Positions 35,571-47,795 are shown, counted from the stretch's first letter. The stretch: DNA of 64,000 nt from Nyssa sinensis (GCA_008638375.1 VIRR01000561.1:254001-318000), one strand, 5' to 3'. The notes: generated from the sequence alone by a model not told the origin. Translations and numbers: made by a program.

Positions 35571-36563
35571 ATGTTTAGCACCACGTGCTCAACCCACTTT
35601 ATACTTTCAATGCATCACATTATGTCAACATGCTTTGATTCCATCATGCAACAACACAATCTCAGATAAACAATTTACCAATCACATGGAGCATGCTTCT
35701 AAACAAAGTATTCCACTTAAAGCAATCACAACATCTGAATAACAAAACTTTTTTTCCACATGAATGTGCGCAATACATAATCAACAAAAATACATACTCA
35801 AGTCATGCGTTCACAATCTTAACAAATCCCCAAAAATATAAATCACGTACAACCCAACACATAGAATAAATCATATCTCCATGGAGTAGCAAGAAGTACA
35901 TGAGTAACATAAGCAATCAACTCAAGGTTCCCTTTTAAAGCAACATTCCTTCCGTGATTTTCTGACATTAAACGAGTAAACATATGATTCAATCAATCAA
36001 CATGCAAATCATTCCTAAACTTAATTCTATTCCATACTTAGCACAATACACCATACCTGATGGGTTTGTCTCAACCCTATGAAATCGTGCCCGATGTGTA
36101 GTTGAACTAAATGATGAGAATGTCCGAGGTCAGACTGTTCTCTCCTGCGCAGTTAGAGCCCCTAAAATCATAAAATACACTTAGTCCACTGCTATTTAAA
36201 TTATACTATTCATCAAATTTTATGTCTTTATTTCATGAGTTCTTACATCCCGAGACCTCTCCTTGTAAATTGGACTTTACGGTTGAGTTTAGAATGCTCG
36301 AAATAATAAAAATTCACTATTCTTTTATTTTTATCGGGGTTCGTTTTGCTGCGTTTTTGACCCAGGGACATTTTGGTAATTTTCAAAGGTTCTACGGGTC
36401 TTTTATTTCTCGGGACCTCGCCCTATGTCACGGACCTCACCGTTGGTCTTAGGAGGTCCAAGATAGTTAGAAAACATATATGACTTGTCTCATTTGAGCT
36501 CCGGACCATTTCGAGATATTTAATTTAATTAAATAAATTTAATTAATTAAATTAGGCTTAATG

Positions 36564-36610
<47 letters not shown>

Positions 36611-36619
36611 GCGCAAAAT

Positions 36620-36689
36620 GGGGTACGGTTAACCGTACCCCACTTGGTCCGCACGCGTCATCTCACACTCGCCGTTTCCGGTTCGAATC
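36620..36689. other. Perfect palindrome next to a tRNA B-box-like motif
   Basis: GGGTACGGTTAACCGTACCC, extended by one G and one C at the ends, is a perfect 22-base palindrome directly after a (TA)n tract inside the solo LTR. About 40 bases further is GGTTCGAATC, the classic RNA polymerase III B-box wording. Together they might mark a tRNA-derived insertion, but no A-box or tRNA fold was recognised. Confidence 0.4.
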
Positions 36690-38148
36690 TCACTAACGAC
36701 ATTCCTGTGTAATCGTCCCCCCCCACCCCTTTTCTTTTCATTTTGTTTTTTTTTTTTTTTTGAATGGTTGGGCCCAAGTCATGAGGCCCACTTCTCTTTT
36801 AAACAAAACAGGCCCCCTCCTTTGAAATTAAAATAAACCAGCCCCATTAGTTTCAAACCAAACAGGCCCAAGCCTTAGTGGCCCAACTCGCCCCCCATTC
36901 ATCCCCGATTTCCCGGCTAACTGCCGGTCACCATCTCCGGCCACATTGCCGGAGACCGTCGACTTCCTTCACGTTTTTCTTAGTCCTTTGACGTCCAATC
37001 TCAGCCACTTTCACATTAAATTAATTCTGGAACCCTCAGAAATGTCTTGAAACCGGTTTGAGCCCCCTAACATTCCTGCCTTCCGTCACCCAGTTCCCAC
37101 TTCCGGTCAAAACCCAGGTTTCCGGCCAACAAATTTTTCTCCTCTTCTCTCACCGTTTTATGCACTGTTCCCACCCAATATCCCCTTGTTAATTTCCTGT
37201 ATCTTATATCAACAATACCCTATCATTCAAACTAAGTTGGACGTACAAAATCAGTCAAACTCGTTTTATAAACACAACCTGCAACTATATTTCTTTTACT
37301 GATTTCTCTACCCTTAAATCTCATTCCTTTTGCATTTATTTTCCTTTGGATTGAGCTACAAGACCCCATGGTTTTAGCATGAAAACTACTCAAAACTTAA
37401 ACTAACAAAATGGTAAAACTAAATTCAACTTACTTGTTTCCTGTGGCCGTTTCTCTCCCTGATTTCTTTTTCCTTCCAGATTTCCCAACTCCCACGGTTT
37501 CTTTGTTTCTCTTGGTCCCTCTTCCTAACTCAACGTACACACATACATATGCACCATCACTACACTGCCCCTCTCTCTCTCTCTCTACCTCACTCTCTCT
37601 TTCTCTCTCTATTTTCCTGACTTCCCACTGTTCTAACTTCTTTTCCTTTCGGCCCTTTTCTGAATGCATTAAATGCATTACTTGTTAGCTTGGTTTTCTA
37701 TATATACATACATATATATATATATGTATATTTTTATACACGCACACACGGCAGCCCACACATAGGCTCACTGCAGCCTACACACACAGAGTGCAGTTTA
37801 CACACACCCACACATACAGGCTGTTATGCACTCCTCTTATATATATATATATATATATATGTATATTTATACACATACATACATTACATTAAACATACAT
37901 CTATTTATACACATACACATACACGTACATAACTTATATACCATACATGTATAAAATTTATATATACGTATATGCATATTCCACCACCATATATATATAC
38001 CCACACATGCATAATGTACATATCATACATACCCACAATTTAAATAAAAAGATGAATAATGGAGAGACACAATAACACTTAAATAAAATAAAAATAATAA
38101 TAAAAAAAAAAAAAATTTTACCTCAAAAATTCAAATCTTTACAAAAGA

Positions 38149-38866
38149 GGTGGAGGGTCCCCATGTTGTGAGTCTTTGAAAAAACAAAAGAAATGGTGCA
38201 GAAGATTTCTTTGAGATTGCCAACTTTGTGGTAGGGAATGGGGAGAAGATCAAGTTTTGGAGGGATAAATAGTGTGGGGACTTCACTGTGGAGTAAAGAT
38301 TTCCTAGTCTTTATCAAATGTCTTTTAACTGGGAAGCTCTAGTAGAGGACTTCGTGGAGTATAATGACAATGGGTTTGTTTTAGTGGAGGACTTTCAAAG
38401 AGATTTCCATGATTGGGAAGTGGAGGAGGCCATAAGCCTAATGACTATTCTCCATAAGGTTCAATTGGTTAGTGACAAAGAAAACTCTTCTTTAGAAGGG
38501 GGGGAATGGGAAAAATTTTTTAGTAAAGTTGTTCTACTTGCATATGTCCTAAATAGGAGTGAAAGACTTTCCTTATAAGGCAATTTGGAGAACCAAGGGG
38601 TGGCATTTTTTACTCGGATCATGGCATGGAGGAATATTTTGATATTAGACAACTTGCAAAAAAGAGGGTTCCAATTGGCCAATAGTTGTTGCATCTGCCA
38701 GGAGGAAGAATCCATTAACTACTTGTTTTTTCATTGCTTTATTTTTAGATATTTATGGAATCTTCTCTTCTCTTTTTGGATGTTTTTAGGTTATGTCTAG
38801 GGTAGTGGTGGATTTGTTGAAGATGTGGCAATGGACTTGAGTTTTATGTAGTGAGGAAAGTGTGGA
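38149..38866 (+). pseudogene. LINE ORF2 remnant, part 2 (zf-RVT region)
   Basis: Continues part 1 after the solo LTR: a VSLWK-like stretch, VVGNGEKIKFWRDK (usual VGNG..I.FW.D.W), 'FHDWEVEEAISLM' (usual DWE..E...L), then FTRIMAWRNILILDNLQKRG and the zinc-binding CCICQEEESINYLFFHC, which is the zf-RVT domain (C-x-x-C-x-x-x-E...HLF.HC). Frames change several times. It is interrupted by the TRIM-like LTR at 38867. Confidence 0.85.
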
Positions 38867-39083
38867 TGTTGTGGGTACTTTCATCCCACATCGGAAAGGA
38901 GCCGGGACCGCTTGTCGCTTATAAGCACAGGCCTCCCTCCCCCTTGCATCAGGCCTTTTCCTGGGCCAAAGCCCAGGAGGAACAAAACCGTGCGGGAGAG
39001 TGCCCTACGGGGAGAGTGCCCAAAGCGGACAATATGGTGCAAGTCAAGGGGCCACGGTGTGCGGGCCGAAATGTGCAGCATCA
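38867..39083 (+). mobile_element. TRIM-like solo LTR, 217 bp, with GTGGA target duplication
   Basis: It starts TGTTGTGGGTACTTTCATCC and ends GTGCAGCATCA, with GTGGA directly before (38862-38866) and after (39084-39088). It contains CATCCCACATCGGAAAGGA, CTTATAAGCAC and AAAGCGGACAATATGGTGC, wording seen in short plant terminal-repeat retrotransposons (TRIMs). GC content is far above its surroundings. It has no coding capacity, and open frames on both strands are incidental. Confidence 0.85.
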
Positions 39084-39088
39084 GTGGA

Positions 39089-39260
39089 GATTAGCTCCTC
39101 TTTGTATTTTGTTGCTATATTTGGAGAGAGAAATCTAGGACTTTTGAATGGGAAGATAACTCTTCTTAGTAACTTAGAAGTTAGGTTGTTAAAATTACTA
39201 TAGTTTTGGGTAATTTTTATTCTATCTCAATATATTGAAGATATAATAGATTAAGATGCA
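39089..39260 (+). pseudogene. LINE ORF2 remnant, part 3 (C-terminal end)
   Basis: The LINE frame continues after the TRIM: SSLYFVAIFGERNLGLLNGK corresponds to the usual 'W.IW.ERN.R.F.G' end, followed by LLSNLEVRLLKLL and an AT-rich 3' tail. The three LINE parts read as one 5'-truncated copy once the two solo LTRs and one copy of each duplication are removed. Confidence 0.75.
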
Positions 39261-41594
39261 AACCTGATTGATGTCTCTAGCTTTGGATTAGGAAGAAGGC
39301 TAGACATGAGAACCAAATATTCGTACGACCAAAACTCCAAGCTGATGCATGTCACAGATTGGAGCACATTAGACAGTTTTGGGAAGAAAAAGAAAAAGAA
39401 AAAGAAAAACAATTTTTTTTTTTTTTACTTTATAAAGAATTAATTGCTATTCTATCAAGAACCTAAGGAAAATGCGATGTTGGGAAGATAAGCTCTATAA
39501 ACTACAAAAATGGTTTAATATGAAAGGAGATTCAAACTCGCCAGACCATAAGAGCTGAAGGAATAGCCAATGAAAGAAAGCTGACAAGGTTTTTCATACC
39601 CTCCTTAGAAAACCCAATCAAAGTTCTTCAACATGCAAATGAAAACTTGATATAAATTGCCAAAATCGACATATTTATCCCATAGGAGATGGCATTAGAC
39701 AGAGCAGCTCCTTTATTGCCAAAGCCAACTCTAAAATCCAGAGTCCAACACACAACAACATGAATCAAACTTGTAATTCCAATGTTTATCATCAATGGCT
39801 TTACATTATTCTGAGTCTATAAGAATCTGAGTTGGCACTGGAGTATACCATAAGGGGAAATGCTTAGAATCAACCAACAAGCGTATACCTCTGCTTGCAT
39901 TGAAATTCCCTTGTTTTGTCCACACATACTGAAAATATAACATGTGTTGGCCCAGAGGAAGGAAATTGGAATGACCATTAGCATAAGAACAAACATAGCT
40001 CTCTACATGTGTATACCAAGCAAATGATATTGTTTTTCTCCATAGGCTTGTCCACACAATACTAAAATTAAATATATGATACATAGTGTGTGCTTCCATA
40101 TAATAAATGTATAAACATTTTTCCCCTTCTGTAGGCATCAATTTACAGCCAACAGATGTTGGCAACAGCGAAGACAGCATTCTAACACAAGGTATAAGCC
40201 ATTTCTTTATCTCTCTCCATATAAGTGTGCATGTATTTAATTATTTAATTCCATAGAAACTCTGAAAAGCCAGACCAACTTCAGGCAGAGTAAATTTCCT
40301 GCATAGATGACCAACTGGAAAGGAACATTTCAACTTTGTGGTTTAACTTTGGAATTCGAAAGTCCAAATCAATATAATTAAATGGTTGCAGACATTCATT
40401 ATGTTTTGGTTTTATATGGTGGAGGATCTTCAAATTTTTCAAAAAAAAAATCTCGACTCAACAAAGCCTCATCCCAACTATTTGGGGATAAGGCTTGATT
40501 TAGGCATATATTTTTCGTCACACCAACTTTTGCCGCTGCGATTTCCCAGCCAGTACATGGAGATAGATCTAAATCTTCTACATGCGAGTGTTCAAATTTC
40601 ATATGCTACAAGCTATGAGGCACTATCTAAAAGAGTGATGATTTGATGAAGTGTCATAAAGTTTTAGCTTTCATTTGATATGCAGGATGACAATTTGTAA
40701 CAAATATGAAATGAATATGTAATTAAAGAAAAAAATAAAATTATACAAAACTTTTTTTTTTCAAAAAACAAGAAGGCAATTGCTTCTTGTTTCCCACCAG
40801 TTAAGTTATACATGTAAAGCCATATTCCAAAAACTCCTTCTAGAAGTTAGACCAATACGAAGAAGAATAGTAGTACCCAACTTATATGAGTGAGGGCAAC
40901 AACTCCAAGGAAGTCATCATTATAGCCAAAAAACTTCTCAAGGTACCTTCACTGGCGTGTCATGTCATTCAATTGGAAAGTAAGTTGGAAGAAAAGAACA
41001 GATCAAGGCAATATAGGTCCTGGCTTTTGAAAAGGTGGACTTTTTGTGGTTGCAGGGTAAGCTATCAGACATAATACCTTGAAGAAAAAATGAACGTAAA
41101 GGTCGTCCACGCAACAATGCAACTTTCATTTGATATTACAAATGAATGAATGATGAGGGAAGAAGAAAAAATGTTTACCAAGGCACACATGAAATAACAA
41201 TGTTGAGTTTTACCTTATAATGCTACCATGTGAATGACCTTTATTTTATAGAGATTCTGGATTATTTGTTCTCTGTGGGGCTGTGTAGAGACCAATCCCC
41301 TGTACTTAAAGTGAGTTGGCTTGTTCTTTTACAAAGTTTTTTCCAAATTTTGTATAGTATAAGGCATGCGTTTGCAAAGTGTAGAGATATTTCCTCTTGT
41401 TTGATAATTTTGCATGCAATTTCTTGTGTCCACGATATCATAATTTCTATTATTTGAGTTAAACATCCATAACAGGATTTAGTATCTGACTAAGGTTCTA
41501 TTTGGTACATAGATTTAGTACAAAAAACGTAAAGACAAAGAAATTTTTTTTTTTAAACAGAAAGTCAAGCAATGCATCTATCAGGGTTGTTTTT

Positions 41595-41625
<31 letters not shown>

Positions 41626-43229
41626 GGGCTAATCAAAAACTACTGAAAAGCTGAAACCTAAGCTTTGGTGATTGCGATGAGACATCTTAAATTGAACTTG
41701 ACTCATCAATTATGGTAAACCCAAAACCAATGAACCAACTTATTATACATTAAGTATTACAAATATTGAATATATTTTGGTTTTGGAACATTTGAAAGCC
41801 TCTAAGAATTGTGTCTAATAATCAAGTTCGTTTTAGATTGATTGTGTCAAGAGTTTAACGTGAAGACTTACCTAATTGCAATTAGTTAATATAGGAATTG
41901 TTTTTTTTTTTTTTTGATCAGTGAAATTTTTTATTTAATGATAGCAGATATGGATGATATAGGTATAGGGTTAATGTGGTGGTTATAGCACTCGGCCTAT
42001 CCTCTCAGTTGTGAGAAGTTAAGTTTGTGTGCATTCTTGTTTGAGTCGTGTGTATTTTTCCCATTCTAAAATGAACTTAATTATCAAAGAAAATAACCAC
42101 ACAGTTTAGTTTCCACAATTAATACCATTGCCTTGAAGAGAAAATTAGTTAACCATTAGAATAGACAAGGCATTTACATACCCAAAGAAATTGAGCACTT
42201 CGGTGGCTTGGTTCAAGAAACCAAACAACAAATGTACACACAAACAGAACTTGGAATCAATAATTATATAAAATAAACAAAGCCAAGAGTAGAATAAATG
42301 TGATATGATACCGACCTCATGCCCCGGGGCATCAATATGGTAAATGCAGAAGTCATGAAGCAACAAAGAAGCCGCATCTAAACAAAAGAAGAGACATTGG
42401 AAATAGGACATATCTGTGACTACCAGAAAGCAGAACACAATTACAAATTTAAAGTTAAATCATTCAACATTCTTAAAATAACATACAAGAGTCCATTAAA
42501 GCTGCTATTCAAGAAATGCAAAAAAAAAAAAAATCAATTTTTGAAATAAAGAACAAAGAAAGGACACATACAATTGAGAGCATCGGTGCTATCATACCAT
42601 TGAACTTTTTTCTGGTGAGTTCAAGCCTATAAATTAATTTACGTCACAAATATATAATAGTATATAGTATGAACAGATATGGTCCTCCCCCTTTCCTATA
42701 TAATTTAATCATAAGTAAATTGATTCCATTAAGTTGAATTCTTCATCTTTTGTTGCATATGATTTGTGAAATCTTAAGACGTATGATTTTTGGAATCTTT
42801 GTAACCACTATTTGATGAAACTGAGAAACGTAATTAAATTGGCTTATAAGATTGGGAACTTCAAATTGAGTGTTGCTATTGGATTGGCATATGAGAGTCA
42901 CAACTTTCTTATTAGTGATATTAGATTTCTAAATTTAAGAAAGATGTTAAAAGAAAGTTAGATGTTCCTTTGTTTGTACTCTATGTGTTTATCCATGTTG
43001 ACCTTTTCCCTTAACCTTTGTAATGAAGAATGATTTCTACCAAACTTTTATTGACCAATAAGCATATTTGTTTGCTTCACAATACATCTTTATAGTAGTT
43101 TGATCTTTCTTTTAACTTTTAAAAAGTGCATATTTATTTTGTTAACCCTAGATATTCTTGCACTTTTATTATTTTAATTTCTCCAATCTATATGTATTTG
43201 CTAGTTAATTCTTATTTTATCTTTTTGCA
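39261..43229. other. Intergenic sequence
   Basis: No gene recognised. Around 40452-40600 the words TCGACTCAACAAAGCCTCAT and CCCAACTATTTGGGG match a widespread plant repeat of uncertain class, in decayed form. There is a T-run followed by a G-run at 41591-41632 and other homopolymers. Open frames of 60-124 codons (for example minus strand 39806-40180) carry no domain. Confidence 0.5.
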
Positions 43230-44330
43230 GAGAAAGCTCGTCAAAGTTGATGATTTAATGGTGGATTTGGAGCAAAAGGAGAATATTGGGCTTCGAAGTG
43301 CTAAAAGAAGTGAAAAACAAGCGATTTTGGGTTAGAAGAGAAGCTTGATCCATATATAGGTGGACTAGGGCCCATTTTAGCATTATAGGCTCTATTTTGG
43401 AACACTTTAGACTCCCTTTTTGGGCCCCTAATGTCTAATTACGGGATTTTATGTTATTTTTCTAAATTCTTATTTTGAAAGGGCATTTTTGGAAAAGAGG
43501 GGATATTATTGTGAACTAGGGTTTTGGAAAAGGGAGGAGGCCGTCTTGGAGATCTAGAGAGGAAGAGAAGAAGGAAGGAGACAACTCTAAAGAAGAAGAT
43601 GAAGAACTCCATGGCTATGGTGGTATCCTCTTCCACTATCATGGGCTAAGTTCTCTCATTCCTAGGGTTTAGATGAAACCCTAGTCAAGTAATATTGCTT
43701 CTTTGTATTTTATTTTTAGGTTAATTAGTTTTGGATGTTGATTGTATAACGTTGGGATTTTATCAAGGCATTGATCGTATTATTCAGTTTCACATAATTA
43801 ATTTCTGTGATTTTGTTTATGTGGTTATACAATAGTAATATGTGCACATACATCAAAACCGTAGGACGAGTCATAACTCAGGAAAAACAAATTGTGACTA
43901 TGACCTTAGAATTAGCGTAGACAATTTGTGTTGACCAAAGATGATTCGTGCTTAGGATTTTGGTGCGTGATTTTCTTGATGATTGTATTGAGGCTTGTAG
44001 CCAAAATACATCTTTTACATCCAAATTTAATGGCCCAAGAATTAATACAATTGAAGCTAGTTACAAGATTAGTGGTGGATTCAACACCCTAGGAATTCTC
44101 TTTTAATTTGCTTCCTCATTAATTCAACTGAATATTTATTTTAATTACAGTTCTCATTTAATTTTAGGAAAGAATCAACAAACAATCACTCTTTGTGAAT
44201 TTGAATTAAAATTAATTTCAACTTAGGTTTTTAAACAATCAACAGTCTTTGTGGGTTCGACCCTTACTTCTCTACTATACTAGTAGTTTAGTTTGGTAAT
44301 TTGATTGATTTCCACGACAGATCACTTAAG
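43230..44330 (+). mobile_element. LTR-like non-coding repeat, possible gypsy LTR
   Basis: The section has the texture of a long plant LTR: a GGCATTTTTGG... leader, a GA-rich 'AGAGAGGAAGAGAAG' part, CCTAGGGTTTAGATGAAACC, and a closing TTTGTGGGTTCGACCCTTAC stretch of the kind found at the 3' end of Athila-like or related LTRs. No boundaries, primer site or matching copy were found in the window, so the class is uncertain. Confidence 0.4.
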
Positions 44331-45179
44331 TCCATGGAACTTCAAGCCAACAATGGGTATATGAATATATTTGAGATAGTTGCCACTGAGATGAGAAAAT
44401 TAGAACTTTTAGCTGAGAAAAAAAATTTGGATAGAAACTTGGCTTCCAATTACCAGATAAGAGCACAGTTGCAATGAATCAACCAGAAAATCAATAAAAA
44501 AAAAATATAAGAAGAAAGAAATATAGGAAAGCTTTCTTTTTGTTCCCATAAGGTATTCCTAGAAAAGCGCTAATAAGGTGATGATGACGTATTATATTTT
44601 CAGAACCAAAACATATAAAAAGCTAATGAGATTTAGAAACCTCAAAGGACAAATAAAATATAAAGTTAGCGAATAAGTAGAGGCAATCATTCTTAAGGTC
44701 TTAGGAACTCATAGCCAAGTGAAGACGCACCACAAATCAGAAGCAATAAGCTTTGAGAATATAGCCGGAGACTAATCGGGGAAGATGATGAATAGTGACA
44801 TCTAAATGATGTCGTGTTAAGGGGTTGTCCACCTAAGCTATGTCGTTTTAAGGATACTGTTTTAATTTTATATATATGTATGGGACTGTTTGGTTACTGA
44901 ATTAAGAAATTGGGTTAGATAGACTGTTAGGGGATGGGGTTATCCTATTCTTATTCTAACCTAGTTCGCTGTTTGATTTAAAGGATTAAAGAAAAAAAAA
45001 ATTACGTAAGGACTGCTGCCCCTACGATCCAACCAAGAACCAAGGCAAGGGAAGGTCTTAAACACGAATACATGGACCACGGTGCCACTGAGGCCCATGT
45101 GACCATATACTGCCAAAATATAAATATATTATGTAATTAGTTAATTAATTAAATAAATTAAATAAATCACTTTCAATTA
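44331..45179. other. Non-coding sequence
   Basis: No gene seen. The section at 44880-45000 begins GGGACTGTTTGGTTACTGAA and closes GCTGTTTGATTTAAAGG, and may be a decayed hAT-type MITE. Confidence 0.4.
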
Positions 45180-46690
45180 AAATAATTAAAGTTAATTAAA
45201 ATGTAGTCCAAAATAAATGAATAAATAGTGTTTTCTTATTATCTCAAACATTCTAAAGGCAATGGAAGGGCCTATTTTATGAGATGGGGTCCCAAAAACT
45301 AAAGACCCGTAGAAATGCTAAAATGACCATAATGCCCCTAGTAATGCCCGAACCCAAATCTAAGTCTGCGAAAACCTAAACCGACTTTCTTCGACGTTCC
45401 GAACTCAATGGTAACGTCTAAATTAGTAAAAGAGATATTTATAATAATAAGGTATAAAATTTGATGAATAGCATTAAAACTGAAACAGGTCTACTAAATG
45501 ATAAGGAACTCAAGGGGAAAAGAAAAAGTTACAGGATACTGAAGTAGATCACATGGATTTAAGGTAAGTGAACCCCTATCTCTTATACGTGGTTTTTCAA
45601 GCCACATTCTTTCTATTACTGCCAAAATTTTATACTCATGTGCGTACCCATTGCTATTGTCCCACCATCGATATTGTCTATCTGGTGAATGCTTGTTGAC
45701 TGCTATATCAAGATTGTTATGTTGTACTATGCCTTGAGAGGCCTATTGTTATTTTCATAATACTCCATTCTTATTACAATTCTTATGGAATCACAGTAGA
45801 ATCATGATTTATTATGAGTGCCAGAATTGTGCTCAGTCACAATATCCATCCAATGCTATCTAATTGAGAGGACCTTAGGATCGATTGATGGGACCTTTAG
45901 GTCGATTAACGGGACCTTTAGGTCGATTGAAAGGACCTTAGGGTCAATTGACGAGATCTTCGGTTCGATTGACGGGACCTTCGAGTCGATTAACGGGACC
46001 TTCAGGTTGATTGACGGGACCTTCGAATCGATTGACAGGACCTACGGGTCGATTGACAGGACCTTTGGATTGATTGACGGGACCTTCGGGTCGATCAAAA
46101 GGACCTACAGGTCTTAACAGAGTAAATGCATCACTTACGTTTGACTGATATGTTACGGTTAATAGATTCATATGACGTTGTCATTCCCTATGAATAATCC
46201 TATGTTGACAGTTCATTCATTGATTATATTGATTGTGACCGGTTTATTGTGGTAGTATTTTAATGTTGATTGTTATTATTGAGTTTTTCCATGTTCATGC
46301 TATACTATTACTCATGCTTGCTTATTGTGCCTTATTGTTCATTGGCCCTTATGGCATTTTACTGTTAATTACAATTGTTTCCATGATTGGCTATCATGCT
46401 CACCCTATGAGTATATATATTTCTAAGTTAACCCTATCCCATATTGGAGATAGGCTTTTACTTACTGAGCTTTGTTAGCTCACCCCACTTATTTTTAAGG
46501 TGAGAATGCCGCAGAACCACAGTAGGAGTCTAAGAGCATAGGGGGACAGTTTGAAGAATATGTTATATAGTTTCTCCCATGTACTCACCACCTAAAAGTG
46601 GTTGTATGTTATGTTTATGTTGGTTTATAGTTTTCAGTTGTTAAACAATTTTGTATTAAGACTTCCACTGATGTACTATTTAAGTTTACA
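45180..46690 (+). mobile_element. Long-LTR remnant (copy D), related to copies A-C
   Basis: 45180-45480 follows copy A closely: ATTATCTCAAACATTCTAAA, AAAGACCCGTAGAAATGC, AATGCCCCTAGTAATGCCC, 'AACCTAAACCGACTTTCTTC' and AAATTTGATGAATAGCAT. After it come a 21-bp minisatellite and a stretch (TTACTTACTGAGCTTTGTTAGCTCACCCC) that occupies the place of GCTGACCCATTCGTGG in copies A and B. The end is not sharply defined; a dead integrase follows within 100 bases. Confidence 0.6.
45869..46118. repeat. 21-bp minisatellite, ~12 copies
   Basis: The unit is about GGGACCTTCGGGTCGATTGA plus C, with variants. Because 21 is a multiple of three and no stop falls in two of the frames, it opens a heptad-repeat frame on + (G-S-I-D-G-T-F) and another on - (G-P-V-N-R). 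These frames have no flanking domain and are taken to be by-products. Confidence 0.93.
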
Positions 46691-46769
46691 TTATATCGTT
46701 GTCATGGATACAAAGAATGAAAAAAATAGGGACAGCCATTGGGTCGGCCCCACGATATGAGATCCGCAT

Positions 46770-47795
46770 AGGATGGGTTTCAGGTCGGCCGCAAGTCAAG
46801 AGGGACGTTAGTAATTATGTTAGAAAATGTATACTCGTCAAGTCTCTAAAGGTCAATTACAAAACAGTGATCTTTATACTCCTTTACCTATTCCTAATTC
46901 TGTTTGAAAAGAATTTTTTATGGATTTTGTGTTAGGACTACCTCTAACACAAGAGGGGTAGATTCTGTTTTTGTAGTTGTTGATAAGTTTTCTAAGATGG
47001 TACACTTTATTCCATGCCAAAAGACATCAAATGCTTCACACATTACACAACTGTTCTTTCGAGAGATTGTGAGACTCCATGGAGTCCCATAGTCCATTAC
47101 TTTAGATCATGACACAAAGTTCCTTAGTCACTTTTGGATTAGTTCGTGGAGAATGCTTGACACTTCCTTGAAATGCAGTACTACAGCTCATCCCCAAATA
47201 GATGTCCAAATAGAGGTGACAAACAGAACATTGGGCAACCTAGTTCGTAGTATTTGCGGAGATAGGCCTCAATAGTAGGATCATGCCTTGCCACAAGTTG
47301 AGTTTGTATATAACAATGTTGTTCATAGCGCCGCCATACGAAAAACACCTTTTGTAGTTGTCTACATCATTTAACCAAAGCATATTATAGACTTGGTTCG
47401 ACTTCTTAAAGGCCATGGTGCAAGTGTTACAATAGAGAATATGGCAGAATAGGCCCAAGCAATACATACTGAGGTGAAGTAGAAATTATAACAGGCCAAT
47501 GCCAAATACAAGAGAGCTACAGATATGCATCGACGTGCCAAAGAGTTTAATGAAGGAGATTCTGTTGTGGTCTTCTTACGCAAAGAGAGATTTCCAATTG
47601 GCAGCTATAGAAAATTGAAGCTAAAGAAATATGGTCCACACAAAATTGTACACAAGGTCAATGACAGTGCTTATGTAGTTAATTTTTCAGAAACTATGGG
47701 GAAGTTCAGGGACTTTCAATGTTGCTGACATCTGCGAGTACCATGCAGAAGATCCTTTCTATCCCGATTGTAACTCAAGGTCGAGTTTTTTTTAA
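46770..47795 (+). pseudogene. Chromovirus-type Ty3/gypsy integrase remnant
   Basis: Pieces in order: the end of the zinc domain (KRDVSNYVRKCILVKSLK, where one zinc Cys has become Val), [32 protein letters not shown] with the first catalytic Asp, IVRLHGVP, a second-Asp region [15 protein letters not shown]-like and TEHW/NRTLG pieces, and the C-terminal [18 protein letters not shown]...LKLKKYGP (GPY/F-type module) with a [17 protein letters not shown] end. Multiple stops and frameshifts. It is joined on its left directly to LTR-like sequence, so gag, protease, RT and RNase H are missing. Confidence 0.85.

Larger units (their letters stand above)
34572..38143 (-). mobile_element. Solo LTR, 3.57 kb, with AAAGA target duplication
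   Basis: The + strand left end is TGTCACGCCCCGAATT, the complement of the GGGGCGTGACA end of LTR copies A and B. The right end is ATCTTTACA, the complement of a TGTAAAGAT start. AAAGA stands at both flanks (34567-34571 and 38144-38148). It shares with copy A the GGCTTAAGCCC, GGGTCAGCTCAACTGCTGG, AGGTCC/GGGACCTC, AATTAATT and CT-rich blocks in inverted order. No gag-pol is present, so it is a solo LTR left by recombination between two LTRs. Confidence 0.88.

Noticed and set aside
35243..35584. Open frames across the 22-bp and 41-bp arrays
   Set aside because: They consist of the array itself inside a solo LTR.
37690..37932. Open frame of 80 codons rich in Tyr/Ile/His/Thr
   Set aside because: It is a translation of TA- and CA-microsatellite sequence in the solo LTR.
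38851..39203. Several 60-95-codon frames around 38.9-39.2 kb
   Set aside because: They fall in the GC-rich TRIM-like LTR and on its opposite strand.
45818..46171. Open frames across the 21-bp minisatellite
   Set aside because: Explained by a stop-free unit whose length is a multiple of three; no flanking protein sequence.
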